From Oscillospiraceae bacterium (GTDB lineage Bacteria > Bacillota > Clostridia > Oscillospirales > Ruminococcaceae), in the NCBI GenBank assembly GCA_015067025.1, contig SVNC01000002.1, forward strand, positions 1-64,000: a stretch of 64,000 bases of DNA. The letters run 5' to 3'. Positions within the stretch are counted from its first letter, which is position 1. The number at the start of each line of letters is the position of its first letter. Below are positions 34,072-42,481 of the stretch, in pieces. Under the pieces are notes generated by a model. That model made no database searches, was not told the origin of the DNA, and was given only the letters and a program-made list of their open reading frames with translations. The position numbers and the translations under genes were made by a program.

Positions 34072-34615
34072 AGTTCCCCCTCCTTAACTCTGCAATTTTA
34101 TCCTCATTACCAATAATCTTCATTCTGATATGAAAACTGTAGTCACCAGGAGAGTTAACACTAAAAACATAGAAGTGTTTTCCGTGTTCATAACATTTCG
34201 TATCACCCTGCTTAAGCTTCGGAAAATCCGTCATAATTGAATGCTCAACCCTTTTTCGCTCTCGTTTAGGAACTTTTGCGGACAGACTTATCATTCCACT
34301 CTTCGACTTTCCGCCTTCAGGCGTACTTCCCATCATAAGACCAGTTTCAGGATCCTGTATGTACTCTCTACCTTGTATTATATCATCTTTTCCGGCTGTT
34401 TGCAACGGATTTTCACCCATTTTTGCGTGCTGATTTGTATTAGGAGTGTAAAATTCCTTCGTTTTTGTATCATAAAGCACGTCATTAAGACCGAGCTTTA
34501 TAAATTCAAGTCCTAAAGGCTTTAAGTCTTCCATATAGCGTACTTCATCAGGCTGGAGGAAGTTTGCTTCGAGTCCTATGCGGTATGCTTCGTAGCGGGA
34601 GCGAATATCTAGAAT
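34058..34615 (-). pseudogene. 5'-truncated phage portal protein with an extra C-terminal domain
   Basis: The frame carries LDIRSRYEAYRIGLEANFLQ and PDEVRYMEDL upstream of the ATG at 34534, the usual C-terminal region of HK97 portal proteins (RYxAYxxGxxxGxxxxxEVR). It is open only to about 34615-34640, where a stop precedes it, so the first ~300 residues are missing. Translation could restart at 34534 (158 residues). The part after YTPNTNQ, about 110 residues with VPKRERKRVEHSIMTDFPKL, is not standard portal sequence and is unrecognised. Confidence 0.7.
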
Positions 34616-34661
34616 TGTTATTATTAAAGAAATGCTTTTATCATTATTTCACGTCAAAACC

Positions 34662-34690
34662 TTGACTTTATTTATTTTTTATGGTAAAAT
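34662..34690 (+). promoter_or_regulatory. sigma-A promoter of pyrE
   Basis: TTGACT (34662-34667), 17-bp spacer, TAAAAT (34685-34690), 50 bp before the start codon. No attenuator hairpin lies between them. Confidence 0.7.
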
Positions 34691-34740
34691 ATATAGCGTT
34701 AAGTTTGAGTACGTTCACAACTGTGAGAAAGGGAAATACA

Positions 34741-35400
34741 ATGACATACAAAGAGAGTTTTATAAAGTTTATGGTAGACAGCGGAGTTCTTACATTTGGT
34801 GAGTTTACTCTTAAGAGTGGAAGAAAAGCTCCTTACTTTATCAATACAGGCAACTACAAGACAGGTGCACAGCTCGCTAAGCTTGGCGAATTCTATGCTG
34901 AGTGCATCAACGCTAACGGTATTGAGGCTGATGTTCTCTTTGGACCTGCATACAAGGGTATTCCTCTTTCTGTAAGTGCTTGCGTAGCATTATTCAACAA
35001 GTTCGGTACAGACACAAGCTATTGCTTTGACAGAAAAGAAGTAAAGGATCATGGCGAAGGCGGTATGTTTGTAGGTAAACAGCTTGCTGATGGTGATAAG
35101 GTAGTTATTATTGAAGACGTTATGACATCAGGTAAGGCACTCAGAGAAGTATTTCCTAAGTTAAAGGGTGCTGCTGACGTAAACATTACAGCTATGGTTA
35201 TCACTGTTGACCGTATGGAAAAGGCTCTTGATAGCGATATGAGTGCTGTTCAGTCAGCAGATAAGGAATTTGGTGTTAAGGTTTATTCAATTGTAAATAT
35301 CAATGATATCATTGATGCTATTGAAAATGGCGTAATTGAAGGTAAGGAATACCTTTCAGCTATGAAGGAATACCGTGCAACTTACGGCGTAGAATATTAA
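34741..35400 (+). CDS. pyrE: orotate phosphoribosyltransferase
   Basis: A 219-residue enzyme joining orotate and PRPP to form OMP in pyrimidine synthesis. The ATG at 34741 is preceded by AAAGGGAAA; an upstream in-frame start would lie in the promoter. Family motifs are FTLKSGRKAPYFINTG, DVLFGPAYKGIPL, FDRKEVKDHGEGG and the PRPP loop VIIEDVMTSGKA. It stands alone without other pyr genes. Confidence 0.93.
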   Translation: MTYKESFIKFMVDSGVLTFGEFTLKSGRKAPYFINTGNYKTGAQLAKLGEFYAECINANGIEADVLFGPAYKGIPLSVSACVALFNKFGTDTSYCFDRKEVKDHGEGGMFVGKQLADGDKVVIIEDVMTSGKALREVFPKLKGAADVNITAMVITVDRMEKALDSDMSAVQSADKEFGVKVYSIVNINDIIDAIENGVIEGKEYLSAMKEYRATYGVEY

Positions 35401-35408
35401 AGCTAAAT

Positions 35409-35424
35409 CCCCACTTTTGTGGGG
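35409..35424 (+). terminator. short GC-rich hairpin after pyrE
   Basis: CCCCAC-tttt-GTGGGG follows the stop by 8 bp. There is no U-tract, so termination may be inefficient and transcription may continue into the tRNA-Pro locus, where I see no promoter. Confidence 0.4.
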
Positions 35425-35432
35425 GATAATAT

Positions 35433-35455
35433 CGAGGTGTGGCTCAGTTTGGTAG
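35433..35455 (+). pseudogene. truncated tRNA-Pro 5' piece
   Basis: CGAGGTGTGGCTCAGTTTGG plus TAG is identical to the first 23 nt of the intact tRNA-Pro at 35619-35695, and the preceding TAT is shared. Homology stops within the D-arm. The same upstream-fragment layout occurs at the other tRNA-Pro locus. Confidence 0.75.
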
Positions 35456-35618
35456 CATTGAGAATTCCCGCCGCCGGTGGCGGAAGAAGGGAAGTCGAAA
35501 TGGCGTAGCGGTCGAAACGACAACGTCGTTTCGGGCACCGCAAGAGTAAGCCACGTAGTGGTGCTTTGGATAGAGTTTGCAATCGAGCAATAAAATTTTA
35601 AAATTAAATAGAATTTAT
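35456..35618 (+). other. hairpin-rich spacer between tRNA fragment and tRNA-Pro
   Basis: The 163-bp spacer is more GC-rich than its surroundings and holds several stems: TTCCC (35465-35469) with GGGAA (35489-35493) around a CCGCC/GGCGG core, CGAAACGAC (35513-35521) with GTCGTTTCG (35525-35533), and GCACC (35535-35539) with GGTGC (35560-35564). No coding sequence. It looks like an interspersed repeat or structured RNA. Confidence 0.5.
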
Positions 35619-35695
35619 CGAGGTGTGGCTCAGTTTGGTAGAGCGCCACGTTCGGGACGTGGAGGTCGTGGGTTCGAATCCCGTCACCTCGACCA
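35619..35695 (+). tRNA. tRNA-Pro (anticodon CGG)
   Basis: A 77-nt cloverleaf with acceptor CGAGGTG/CACCTCG, anticodon stem CCACG/CGTGG with loop TTCGGGA (CGG), T-arm GGGTTCGAATCCC, discriminator A and encoded CCA. Confidence 0.95.
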
Positions 35696-35702
35696 TATAT
35701 TG

Positions 35703-35735
35703 AAAAATCCGCTTTGCAAAGCGGATTTTTCTTTT
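35703..35735 (+). terminator. terminator of tRNA-Pro
   Basis: AAAAATCCGCTTTG and CAAAGCGGATTTTT form a near-continuous palindrome followed by CTTTTC. Confidence 0.8.
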
Positions 35736-35772
35736 CTGTACACGAAATAAAATAAAATTTATAAAAAACCTC

Positions 35773-35801
35773 TTGACATCATCACTTTAAAGTGATATAA
35801 T
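35773..35801 (+). promoter_or_regulatory. consensus promoter of the leu operon with an internal palindrome
   Basis: TTGACA (35773-35778), 17-bp spacer, TATAAT (35796-35801). The spacer is almost filled by the perfect 16-bp palindrome ATCACTTTAAAGTGAT (35781-35796), a likely repressor operator in addition to the T-box. Confidence 0.8.
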
Positions 35802-35829
35802 ACAACCAAATCAAACATTACAAAAGCTA

Positions 35830-36100
35830 TGATGAAGAATGGTCAAGGTTATAAAACATCACAGAGAGCCGATGGTTGGTGTAAATCGGTATGTAAGAGC
35901 TTTGTCCTCTCCCTTCTGAGCTGGAAACCCCAAAGGTTTACACCCAGTAGGCGTTTCCCGTGAATGCTACGTTAATGCATAGAAGTTGATTGACTTCGAA
36001 GAGGTGGTGGATTTTATCCGCAATTTGAGTGGTACCGCGAGTGATAAATGTGTTTTACACCCGTCTCAAAGCAAACAAAGGCTTTGAGGCGGTTTTTTGT
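35830..36100 (+). ncRNA. T-box leader of the leucine operon
   Basis: The transcript leader shows the T-box hallmark TGGTACCGCG (36030-36039), which binds the tRNA acceptor end, a stem I with GGTGTAAA (35878-35885) paired to TTTACACC, the AGAGA...CTGAGCTGGAAA apical region, and a terminator CTCAAAGC/GCTTTGAG at 36064-36091 with a long T-run. Uncharged tRNA should favour the antiterminator. Downstream leu genes imply tRNA-Leu; CTA at 35967-35969 is a possible specifier, but I could not place it in the specifier loop with confidence. Confidence 0.9.
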
Positions 36101-36166
36101 TTATCCTTAAAGCCACGGGTGTATGTTCACACCCGTTAAAGCTTATATTGAAAGGAGAAGATATTT

Positions 36167-36544
36167 ATGAGTCAAAAAATTGCTACAAGCAAAGCACCGG
36201 CAGCTATAGGTCCTTATTCTCAGGCGGTGGTGGTTGGAAATATGATTTTTACGTCAGGGCAGATTGCACTCGACCCCGAAACAGGTCTTGTAACAGGCGA
36301 TAATATCTCAGAGCAGACTCACAGAGTGTGCAAAAATTTAGATGAAGTGCTAACCGCTTCAGGTGGTTCACTAAAAAGTGCAGTAAAAACAGTATGCTAC
36401 TTAAATAATATGTTGGATTTCACAGCGTTTAATGAAGTTTATGCACAATACTTTACAGAAAAGCCTGCCCGTTCTTGTGTAGCGGTGAAGGAACTACCTA
36501 AAGGCGTTTTAGTAGAAATAGATGTAATAGCAGAGAAGGAGTAA
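36167..36544 (+). CDS. ridA: RidA family enamine/imine deaminase
   Basis: A 125-residue protein that hydrolyses reactive 2-aminoacrylate and related enamines made by PLP enzymes. It has IGPYSQAVVVGNMIFTSGQ, the Arg of the active site in PARSCVAVKELPKG, and E in VEIDVIAE. GAAAGGAG precedes the ATG. As first gene of the leucine operon it may protect branched-chain enzymes from PLP damage, a known link for RidA. Confidence 0.9.
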   Translation: MSQKIATSKAPAAIGPYSQAVVVGNMIFTSGQIALDPETGLVTGDNISEQTHRVCKNLDEVLTASGGSLKSAVKTVCYLNNMLDFTAFNEVYAQYFTEKPARSCVAVKELPKGVLVEIDVIAEKE

Positions 36545-36549
36545 ATTAT

Positions 36550-38223
36550 ATGATGGATGCAAGTAAATATCGAGTGGGATATTTCCCCGTAGATAAAAAG
36601 TATAATAAATGGGTGGATAAGGATCACGTTGAAAAAGCACCCGTATGGTGCAGTGTTGATATGCGTGATGGAAACCAGAGCCTTATTATTCCGATGAGTC
36701 TTGAAGAAAAGCTGGAATATTATAGGGTGTTGTTAGAGGTTGGATTTAAAGAAATCGAAGTCGGTTTTCCTGCAGCAAGCGAAACAGAATATGAGTTTTT
36801 AAGAACGCTTATCGATAACGATATGATACCGGATGACGTTACGGTTCAGGTGCTGACACAGTGTCGTGAACATATCATCCGCAAGACCTTTGAAGCGTGT
36901 AAGGGAGCACCAAGTGCAATTATTCATTTTTACAATTCTGTAAGTGTTGCACAGCGTGAACAGGTGTTTAAGAAATCAAAGGAAGAGATAAAGCAGATAG
37001 CTATTGACGGAGCAAAGCTTGTAAAACAGCTCGCAAGTGAGTATGAAGGAAACTTCCGTTTTGAATATTCACCTGAATCCTTTACAGGAACAGAGCCTGA
37101 ATATGCACTTGAAGTATGTAATGCAGTACTCGATGTGTTAGAGCCAAATGAAAATAACAACGTTATAATCAATCTGCCTGTAACCGTAGAAATGAGTATG
37201 CCTCACGTTTATGCTTCTCAAGTGGCTTATATGAGCGAAAATCTTAAGTATCGTGAGTTTGTTACATTATCACTTCACCCTCACAATGACAGAGGGACAG
37301 GCGTTGCTGATACTGAGCTTGCTTTACTTGCAGGTGCGGACAGAGTAGAAGGCACATTGTTCGGTAACGGTGAAAGAACAGGTAATGTTGACATTATCAC
37401 GCTTGCGATGAATATGTATTCTCACGGAGTAGATCCAAAACTTGATCTTTCGAATATGAATTATCTGGTTGAAAAATACGAGAGATGCACACGAATGAGA
37501 GTTTATGACAGAGCTCCTTATGCAGGTGCACTTGTGTTTGCTGCTTTTTCCGGTAGTCATCAGGATGCGATTGCTAAAGGAATGAAATACAGACAGAAGA
37601 AAAATCTGCATCAGTGGACAGTACCCTATATTCCGATAGATCCTAAGGATATCGGACGTACATATGATGCAGATGTAATTCGTGTAAATTCTCAGTCAGG
37701 CAAGGGCGGCATAGGATATCTGCTTGAACAGAACTTTGGTTACAGCTTACCTCCTAAGATGCGTGAGCATTTCAGTTATTTGTGCAAAGATATTTCTGAT
37801 CGCGAACATAAGGAGCTTAAACCCGATGAAGTGTTTGAAATCTTTGAAAATAACTATCTTAATATCCAACAGGAAATAAAGGTGACAGAATTTGATTTTA
37901 TGCGTGAAAACAGCGTTGTTAAAATCAATATTACGTTTATGCGTGATGGAGAAGAAACTGAAATGGAAGCAGAGGGTAACGGTTCGCTCAATGCTGTAAA
38001 TAACGCCTTAAAAGCGTACACCAACACGGATTACGTATTGCAGGTATTTACTCAGCACAGTATGCAAGGACAGGGCTCACAGAGTGTGGCTGCATCATAC
38101 ATCGGAATAGAAGCCGAGGATGGTCAGATGTACTGGGGTGCAGGAACGGATACAGACGTTATTAAAGCAAGTACAAACGCACTTTTAAGTGCATTCCATA
38201 ATATGATGAGAAAGGGTAATTGA
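36550..38223 (+). CDS. leuA: 2-isopropylmalate synthase
   Basis: A 557-residue enzyme of the long (type 2) LeuA class that condenses acetyl-CoA with 2-ketoisovalerate, the committed leucine step. N-terminal [31 protein letters not shown] with metal-binding His residues, and [12 protein letters not shown] are conserved. The C-terminal domain (~440-557) is the leucine-sensing regulatory module. Two start ATGs lie in tandem (36550, 36553). 5 bp after ridA. Confidence 0.94.
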   Translation: MMDASKYRVGYFPVDKKYNKWVDKDHVEKAPVWCSVDMRDGNQSLIIPMSLEEKLEYYRVLLEVGFKEIEVGFPAASETEYEFLRTLIDNDMIPDDVTVQVLTQCREHIIRKTFEACKGAPSAIIHFYNSVSVAQREQVFKKSKEEIKQIAIDGAKLVKQLASEYEGNFRFEYSPESFTGTEPEYALEVCNAVLDVLEPNENNNVIINLPVTVEMSMPHVYASQVAYMSENLKYREFVTLSLHPHNDRGTGVADTELALLAGADRVEGTLFGNGERTGNVDIITLAMNMYSHGVDPKLDLSNMNYLVEKYERCTRMRVYDRAPYAGALVFAAFSGSHQDAIAKGMKYRQKKNLHQWTVPYIPIDPKDIGRTYDADVIRVNSQSGKGGIGYLLEQNFGYSLPPKMREHFSYLCKDISDREHKELKPDEVFEIFENNYLNIQQEIKVTEFDFMRENSVVKINITFMRDGEETEMEAEGNGSLNAVNNALKAYTNTDYVLQVFTQHSMQGQGSQSVAASYIGIEAEDGQMYWGAGTDTDVIKASTNALLSAFHNMMRKGN

Positions 38224-38225
38224 CA

Positions 38226-39485
38226 ATGGGAATGACGATGACTCAGAAAATCCTTGCAGCACATGCAGGACTTGATAAGGTAGAAGCGGGACAGTTGATT
38301 TCGGCAAAATTAGATATTGTCCTCGGAAATGATATCACCACACCCGTAGCGGTGAATGAGTTTAAAAAAGCGGGATTTGACCGTGTATTTGATAAGGACA
38401 GAGTGGCAATCGTTCTTGACCACTTTGTTCCTAATAAGGATATCAAAGCGGCTGAGCAATCCAAAACGTGCAGAGAATTTGCTTGTTCTCACTGTGTAAG
38501 CCATTTTTATGACGTTGGAAAAATGGGTATAGAGCACGCTCTTCTTCCTGAGCAAGGAGTTGTAACAGCAGGCGACTGTATTATAGGTGCGGATAGCCAC
38601 ACGTGTACTTATGGTGCACTTGGTGCTTTTTCGACCGGTGTAGGTTCTACAGATATGGCGGCTGGTATGGCAACCGGTATGGCATGGTTTAAAGTTCCCT
38701 CTGCGGTTAATTTTAATTTAACGGGAAAATTACCATATAACTGTAGTGGTAAGGATGTGATTCTTACAATTATCGGTATGATTGGTGTTGATGGTTCTTT
38801 ATATAAAAGCATGGAATTTACAGGGGAAGGAGCTCACGGACTTTCTATGGATGACAGACTTTGCATCTGTAATATGGCTATAGAAGCAGGTGCAAAAAAC
38901 GGAATATTCCCGGTAGATGACGTTACGATGGAATATCTTAATGGCAGAAGTGAAAGAATTCCCGTTGTGTATGAAGCGGATACAGACGCAGAATATGAAA
39001 GGGTTGTCGATATCGACCTTACGAAGATAGTTCCCGTTGTTGCGTGTCCACACCTTCCTGAAAACACACGTCCTGCCAGCGAATTGCACCATATAAAAAT
39101 CGATCAGGTGGTAATAGGCTCTTGCACTAACGGCAGAATGGAAGATATGGAAGCGGCTTACAATATATTAAAAGGAAAAAAGGTTGCCGATGGTATCCGT
39201 TGCATCATTATACCCGGCACAATGCATATACTTCGTGAATGTGTGGAGAGGGGATACTATACCGCATTCATTGATGCAGGTGCAGTTGTATCAACACCCA
39301 CTTGCGGACCTTGTCTTGGTGGTTATATGGGAATTCTTGCGGCAGGTGAGCGTTGTATCGCAACAACAAACCGTAATTTTGTCGGCAGAATGGGTCACGT
39401 TGATAGTGAGGTTTATCTTGCTTCTCCTCATACAGCGGCTGCAAGTGCACTTACAGGCTATATCACAGAATATAAGGAGGCGTAA
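38226..39485 (+). CDS. leuC: 3-isopropylmalate dehydratase large subunit
   Basis: A 419-residue [4Fe-4S] dehydratase subunit of the ~420-residue HacA-like type. The cluster cysteines appear in GSCTNGR and in [32 protein letters not shown] is the usual substrate motif. The ATG at 38226 is 9 bases after AAAGGG; its frame overlaps the end of leuA if a TTG at 38220 is used. Works with LeuD. Confidence 0.93.
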   Translation: MGMTMTQKILAAHAGLDKVEAGQLISAKLDIVLGNDITTPVAVNEFKKAGFDRVFDKDRVAIVLDHFVPNKDIKAAEQSKTCREFACSHCVSHFYDVGKMGIEHALLPEQGVVTAGDCIIGADSHTCTYGALGAFSTGVGSTDMAAGMATGMAWFKVPSAVNFNLTGKLPYNCSGKDVILTIIGMIGVDGSLYKSMEFTGEGAHGLSMDDRLCICNMAIEAGAKNGIFPVDDVTMEYLNGRSERIPVVYEADTDAEYERVVDIDLTKIVPVVACPHLPENTRPASELHHIKIDQVVIGSCTNGRMEDMEAAYNILKGKKVADGIRCIIIPGTMHILRECVERGYYTAFIDAGAVVSTPTCGPCLGGYMGILAAGERCIATTNRNFVGRMGHVDSEVYLASPHTAAASALTGYITEYKEA

Positions 39486-39487
39486 AT

Positions 39488-39985
39488 ATGAATACAGAAG
39501 GTAAAGTTTTCAAATATCCCGATAACGTGGATACAGACGTTATTATTCCTGCTCGTTATCTTAATACTCCCGATGCAAAGGAATTAGCGCTACACTGTAT
39601 GGAAGATATCGACACAGAATTTGTAAAAAAAGTTCAGGCAGGAGACGTTATGGTCGCAGGCTGGAATTTTGGCTGTGGCTCTTCACGTGAACATGCTCCT
39701 CTTGTTATAAAGACCTGTGGAACAGGTTGTGTTATTGCAAAAAGCTTTGCAAGAATTTTTTATCGCAATGCTATCAATATCGGACTTCCGATTTTAGAAT
39801 GTGAAGAAGCAGCTGAAGAAATCTCTGCCGACGATCAGGTAAAGGTGGATTTTGATACGGGTGTAATTACAGATATCACAACCGGAAAAACGTATAAAGC
39901 ACAACCTTTTCCTCCGTTTATTCAGAATATCATTAAGTGCGGTGGACTTTTAAAATCATTGAAAGAAGGCGAAAACAATGGTTAA
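39488..39985 (+). CDS. leuD: 3-isopropylmalate dehydratase small subunit
   Basis: A 165-residue swivelling subunit with [30 protein letters not shown] and [18 protein letters not shown], the last determining substrate fit. It starts 2 bp after leuC, with AAGGAGG inside the end of leuC, and overlaps leuB by 8 bp. Confidence 0.94.
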   Translation: MNTEGKVFKYPDNVDTDVIIPARYLNTPDAKELALHCMEDIDTEFVKKVQAGDVMVAGWNFGCGSSREHAPLVIKTCGTGCVIAKSFARIFYRNAINIGLPILECEEAAEEISADDQVKVDFDTGVITDITTGKTYKAQPFPPFIQNIIKCGGLLKSLKEGENNG

Positions 39986-41045
39986 GAATATTGCGGTTAT
40001 TCGTGGGGACGGTATAGGTCCAGAAATTGTCGATCAAGCAATAAAAGTGCTTGATAAGGTAGCTGAGGTCTACGGTCACACCTTCAACTATACAGATGTT
40101 GACATGGGTGGCTGTGCTGTTGATAAGTACGGAGATCCTCTTCCTGAAAGTGAACTTAATAAATGCTTACAGTCTGATAGTGTTTTACTTGGTGCAGTAG
40201 GTGGAGATAAGTGGAATAGTGTACCGGGTAATATGCGACCGGAAAAGGGGCTTTTAAGACTTCGAGCAGGAATGGGTGTTTACAGTAATAATCGTCCGGC
40301 GAAAATATGGAGACAGTTAGCTGATGCCTCACCTTTAAAGAAATCTATTGTAGATAATGGTATTGATTTTATCATTGTGAGAGAGCTTATCGGCGGTATT
40401 TATTTTGGCGAACATAAAACCGAAGGAGATGTAGCTACAGATATTCTTGTATATAGTGAAGCTGAAATCGAAAGAATAGGTAGGATCGGTTTTGAAACAG
40501 CAAAAAAAAGAAATAAAAAGCTTTGTTCGGTAGAAAAGAGCAATGTTCTTGATTCCAGCAGACTTTGGAAAAAGGTAATGCACAGACTGGCAAGTGAATA
40601 TCCTGATGTAGAACTTTCTGATATGCTTGTTGATAATTGTGCTATGCAGATTGTGAAGAATCCTGCACAGTTTGATGTTATTGTAACAGAGAATATGTTT
40701 GGAGATATTCTGTCGGATGAGGCATCGCAGATAACAGGTTCAATCGGTATGATTCCTTCGTCCAGTCTTGGAGCGACCTCCTGCGGACTTTATGAACCTA
40801 TTCACGGTTCGGCGCCGGATATTGCGGGTCAGGATATGGCAAATCCTATCGGAACGATACTTTCTGCTGCAATGATGTTGCGTTTCAGTTTTGATATGCC
40901 TGCAGAAGCAGATGCAATTGAAAATGCGGTTTCAGCTTACCTTGATGATGGTTATCGCACCGCAGACATTATGAGTGACGGGATGAAGCTTGTAGGATGC
41001 AAGCAGTGTGGAGAACTCATTATTAGTAATTTAAAAAAAGCGTGA
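39978..41045 (+). CDS. leuB: 3-isopropylmalate dehydrogenase
   Basis: A 355-residue NAD-dependent oxidative decarboxylase. Family motifs are [40 protein letters not shown], and [23 protein letters not shown], with the NAD loop [15 protein letters not shown]. Last gene of the operon, followed by a terminator. Confidence 0.95.
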   Translation: MVKNIAVIRGDGIGPEIVDQAIKVLDKVAEVYGHTFNYTDVDMGGCAVDKYGDPLPESELNKCLQSDSVLLGAVGGDKWNSVPGNMRPEKGLLRLRAGMGVYSNNRPAKIWRQLADASPLKKSIVDNGIDFIIVRELIGGIYFGEHKTEGDVATDILVYSEAEIERIGRIGFETAKKRNKKLCSVEKSNVLDSSRLWKKVMHRLASEYPDVELSDMLVDNCAMQIVKNPAQFDVIVTENMFGDILSDEASQITGSIGMIPSSSLGATSCGLYEPIHGSAPDIAGQDMANPIGTILSAAMMLRFSFDMPAEADAIENAVSAYLDDGYRTADIMSDGMKLVGCKQCGELIISNLKKA

Positions 41046-41056
41046 TTTTCTCGTCA

Positions 41057-41095
41057 AAAAATACCATCGGATTTACCGATGGTATTTCTTTATGT
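41057..41095. terminator. bidirectional terminator after leuB
   Basis: AAATACCATCGG and CCGATGGTATTT form a 12-bp stem with a 5-nt loop, flanked by A- and T-runs. Serves leuB and the convergent VOC gene. Confidence 0.85.
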
Positions 41096-41102
41096 AATTG
41101 TT

Positions 41103-41483
41103 TTACCATTCTTGTTGGAAGAATTCAACGTCTTCGCCGAGCGGTCCTTTACAGAAAGCAATAGTAGCAGGGAAGTCGGGGTCATTACCTATATTTATTT
41201 TCTTAGGTTTAACAAACACTTCATAGCCTGCGTTTTCTACCGACTTTGCAATTTCTTCAATATTATTTACTGTGAAAGCAAAATGCCTTATAACTCCTTG
41301 TGGCAAAGTTTCTGAAGCATTTCGGAATACTTCAATTATTCCGTTATCTGTATTCATAAGTATACAGCTTTCGCATTCTTTTAAAATTGATAGTCCAAGG
41401 ATATCTATGTAAAATTTCTTTGCTTTTTCGTACTCAGTGTCGCTTTGACATTTCATAGATATATGATGAATTCCTGATATCAC
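41103..41483 (-). CDS. VOC family protein (glyoxalase-like)
   Basis: A 126-residue protein starting at a GTG (41483) with AAGGAGGGG 6 bases before it, the strongest ribosome site in the area; an ATG further up has none. The bab-beta pattern GIHHISMKC ... FYIDILGLSIL ... RHFAFTVNNIEE ... GPLGEDVEFFQ is typical of VOC metal enzymes, with His6-type and Glu ligands. Substrate unknown. Confidence 0.82.
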   Translation of the reverse strand: MISGIHHISMKCQSDTEYEKAKKFYIDILGLSILKECESCILMNTDNGIIEVFRNASETLPQGVIRHFAFTVNNIEEIAKSVENAGYEVFVKPKKINIGNDPDFPATIAFCKGPLGEDVEFFQQEW

Positions 41484-41535
41484 AATAAACCCCTCCTTAT
41501 TTGTGTAATTATATTCTATCATAAGAAAACATAAA

Positions 41536-41564
41536 TGCAACTGCTACAAAAGATAACAGTTGCA
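41536..41564 (-). terminator. terminator after the peroxiredoxin gene
   Basis: TGCAACTG (41536-41543) and CAGTTGCA (41557-41564) pair with a 13-nt loop; on the minus strand TTTATG follows, a weak U-tract. Confidence 0.5.
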
Positions 41565-41572
41565 CTTTATGA

Positions 41573-42025
41573 TTATATCTCCAAAAGTATTTCTGATGCG
41601 TTTGTATCAGGCTTTACCTTAGGCATGACTTTTTCAATATAGCCGTTTTCATTAATAATGTACGTGGTACGTACTACCCCCATACTTACTTTACCATAAA
41701 GCTTTTTTTCCTGCCATACGTCATATGCTTTTATAGCAATAAGATCGGGGTCAGACAAAAGGACAAAATCAAGTCCGTGTTTTTCTGCAAATTTTTGATG
41801 AGAGGCAACACTATCCTTACTTATGCCGATCACTTCAACGTTTTTTTCTTTGAATTTACTGTAAAGACCCGCAAAAGCACACGCTTGACGGGTGCATCCG
41901 GGTGTGTTGTCTTTGGGGTAGAAGTAGAGGACCACCTTTTTACCCTTAAAATCTGTCAGAGATACTTCTTTTCCATCTTTATCTTTTAAAGTAAAATCTG
42001 GTGCTTTTGTTCCATTTTCGAGCAT
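41573..42025 (-). CDS. bcp: thioredoxin-dependent peroxiredoxin (Bcp/PrxQ type)
   Basis: A 150-residue peroxidase. The peroxidatic Cys is in DNTPGCTRQACAF, with a second Cys five residues on (C-x4-C), the PrxQ resolving pattern. GKKVVLYFYPKDNTPGC and the conserved Arg region PDLIAIKAYDV fit the family. It would be recycled by thioredoxin, and trxB and trxA lie within 3 kb. 17 bp after the superoxide reductase gene. Confidence 0.92.
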   Translation of the reverse strand: MLENGTKAPDFTLKDKDGKEVSLTDFKGKKVVLYFYPKDNTPGCTRQACAFAGLYSKFKEKNVEVIGISKDSVASHQKFAEKHGLDFVLLSDPDLIAIKAYDVWQEKKLYGKVSMGVVRTTYIINENGYIEKVMPKVKPDTNASEILLEI

Positions 42026-42042
42026 AATTATTTTCCTTTTTG

Positions 42043-42426
42043 TTAGTTAATGTCAGTTTTCCATAATCCATGAAGATTGCAGTAAGCGTATACAGATATG
42101 GGTTTTTCTTCAGAAAGAGCAAAGGAAACGATAGGTTCATCTCCGACTTTAAGGCATTTACGCTGTCCGCCTCTGTCAGTCTGAAGATATACCCAGGTTA
42201 TGCTGTGTTCTTCTGTCATAGGATGTGATACAGAACCGATAACAACTTTTACTGTATCTTCTTCAACGGTTACAACAGGTAAATGTTTTTCACGACTTGC
42301 ATCAACTGTGCCGGGGACTAATTCCGTCATTTTCTGCCCACAGCATATCATTGGCACTCCTGCATCGTGGATCATTCCGATTAAATTCCCGCAGTGTTCG
42401 CAAATATAAAATCTGTTTTCGTTCAT
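42043..42426 (-). CDS. dfx: desulfoferrodoxin (superoxide reductase)
   Basis: A 127-residue two-iron protein that reduces superoxide to peroxide without making oxygen, a hallmark of anaerobes. Center I ligands are C9, C12, C28 and C29. Center II ligands are H48, H68, H74, C116 and H119, all present (EKHLP, SHPMTEEH, CNLHG). The peroxide made could be removed by the next gene's peroxiredoxin. Confidence 0.94.
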   Translation of the reverse strand: MNENRFYICEHCGNLIGMIHDAGVPMICCGQKMTELVPGTVDASREKHLPVVTVEEDTVKVVIGSVSHPMTEEHSITWVYLQTDRGGQRKCLKVGDEPIVSFALSEEKPISVYAYCNLHGLWKTDIN

Positions 42427-42458
42427 AAGGTAAACCTCCTGATATATTTAATATTATT

Positions 42459-42477
42459 ATCACGATTTATACGTGAT
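42459..42477. promoter_or_regulatory. 19-bp palindrome between trxB and dfx
   Basis: ATCACG-atttata-CGTGAT is a perfect 6-bp inverted repeat with a 7-bp centre, lacking a T-run on the minus side. It may be an operator for the dfx-bcp pair rather than a terminator. Confidence 0.4.
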
Positions 42478-42481
42478 TTTA

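Larger units (their letters stand above)
33203..34615 (-). mobile_element. decayed HK97-type prophage fragment
   Basis: Portal C terminus, a small unknown gene and a prohead protease appear in phage order on the minus strand. Terminase, most of the portal, capsid, tail, lysis and integrase genes are missing. It lies between the tRNA-Ser terminator and the pyrE promoter, fitting past integration near a tRNA followed by deletion. Confidence 0.75.

Noticed and set aside
35356-35649. 97-residue minus-strand frame with repeated YQTEPHLD
   Set aside because: The repeats are antisense tRNA-Pro sequence and the middle is the hairpin-rich spacer; no support for coding.
35865-35990. Firm specifier codon assignment in the T-box
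   Set aside because: CTA is present, but the loop could not be aligned by eye, and neighbouring triplets (GAA, ATG, TGC, GCT) are alternatives.
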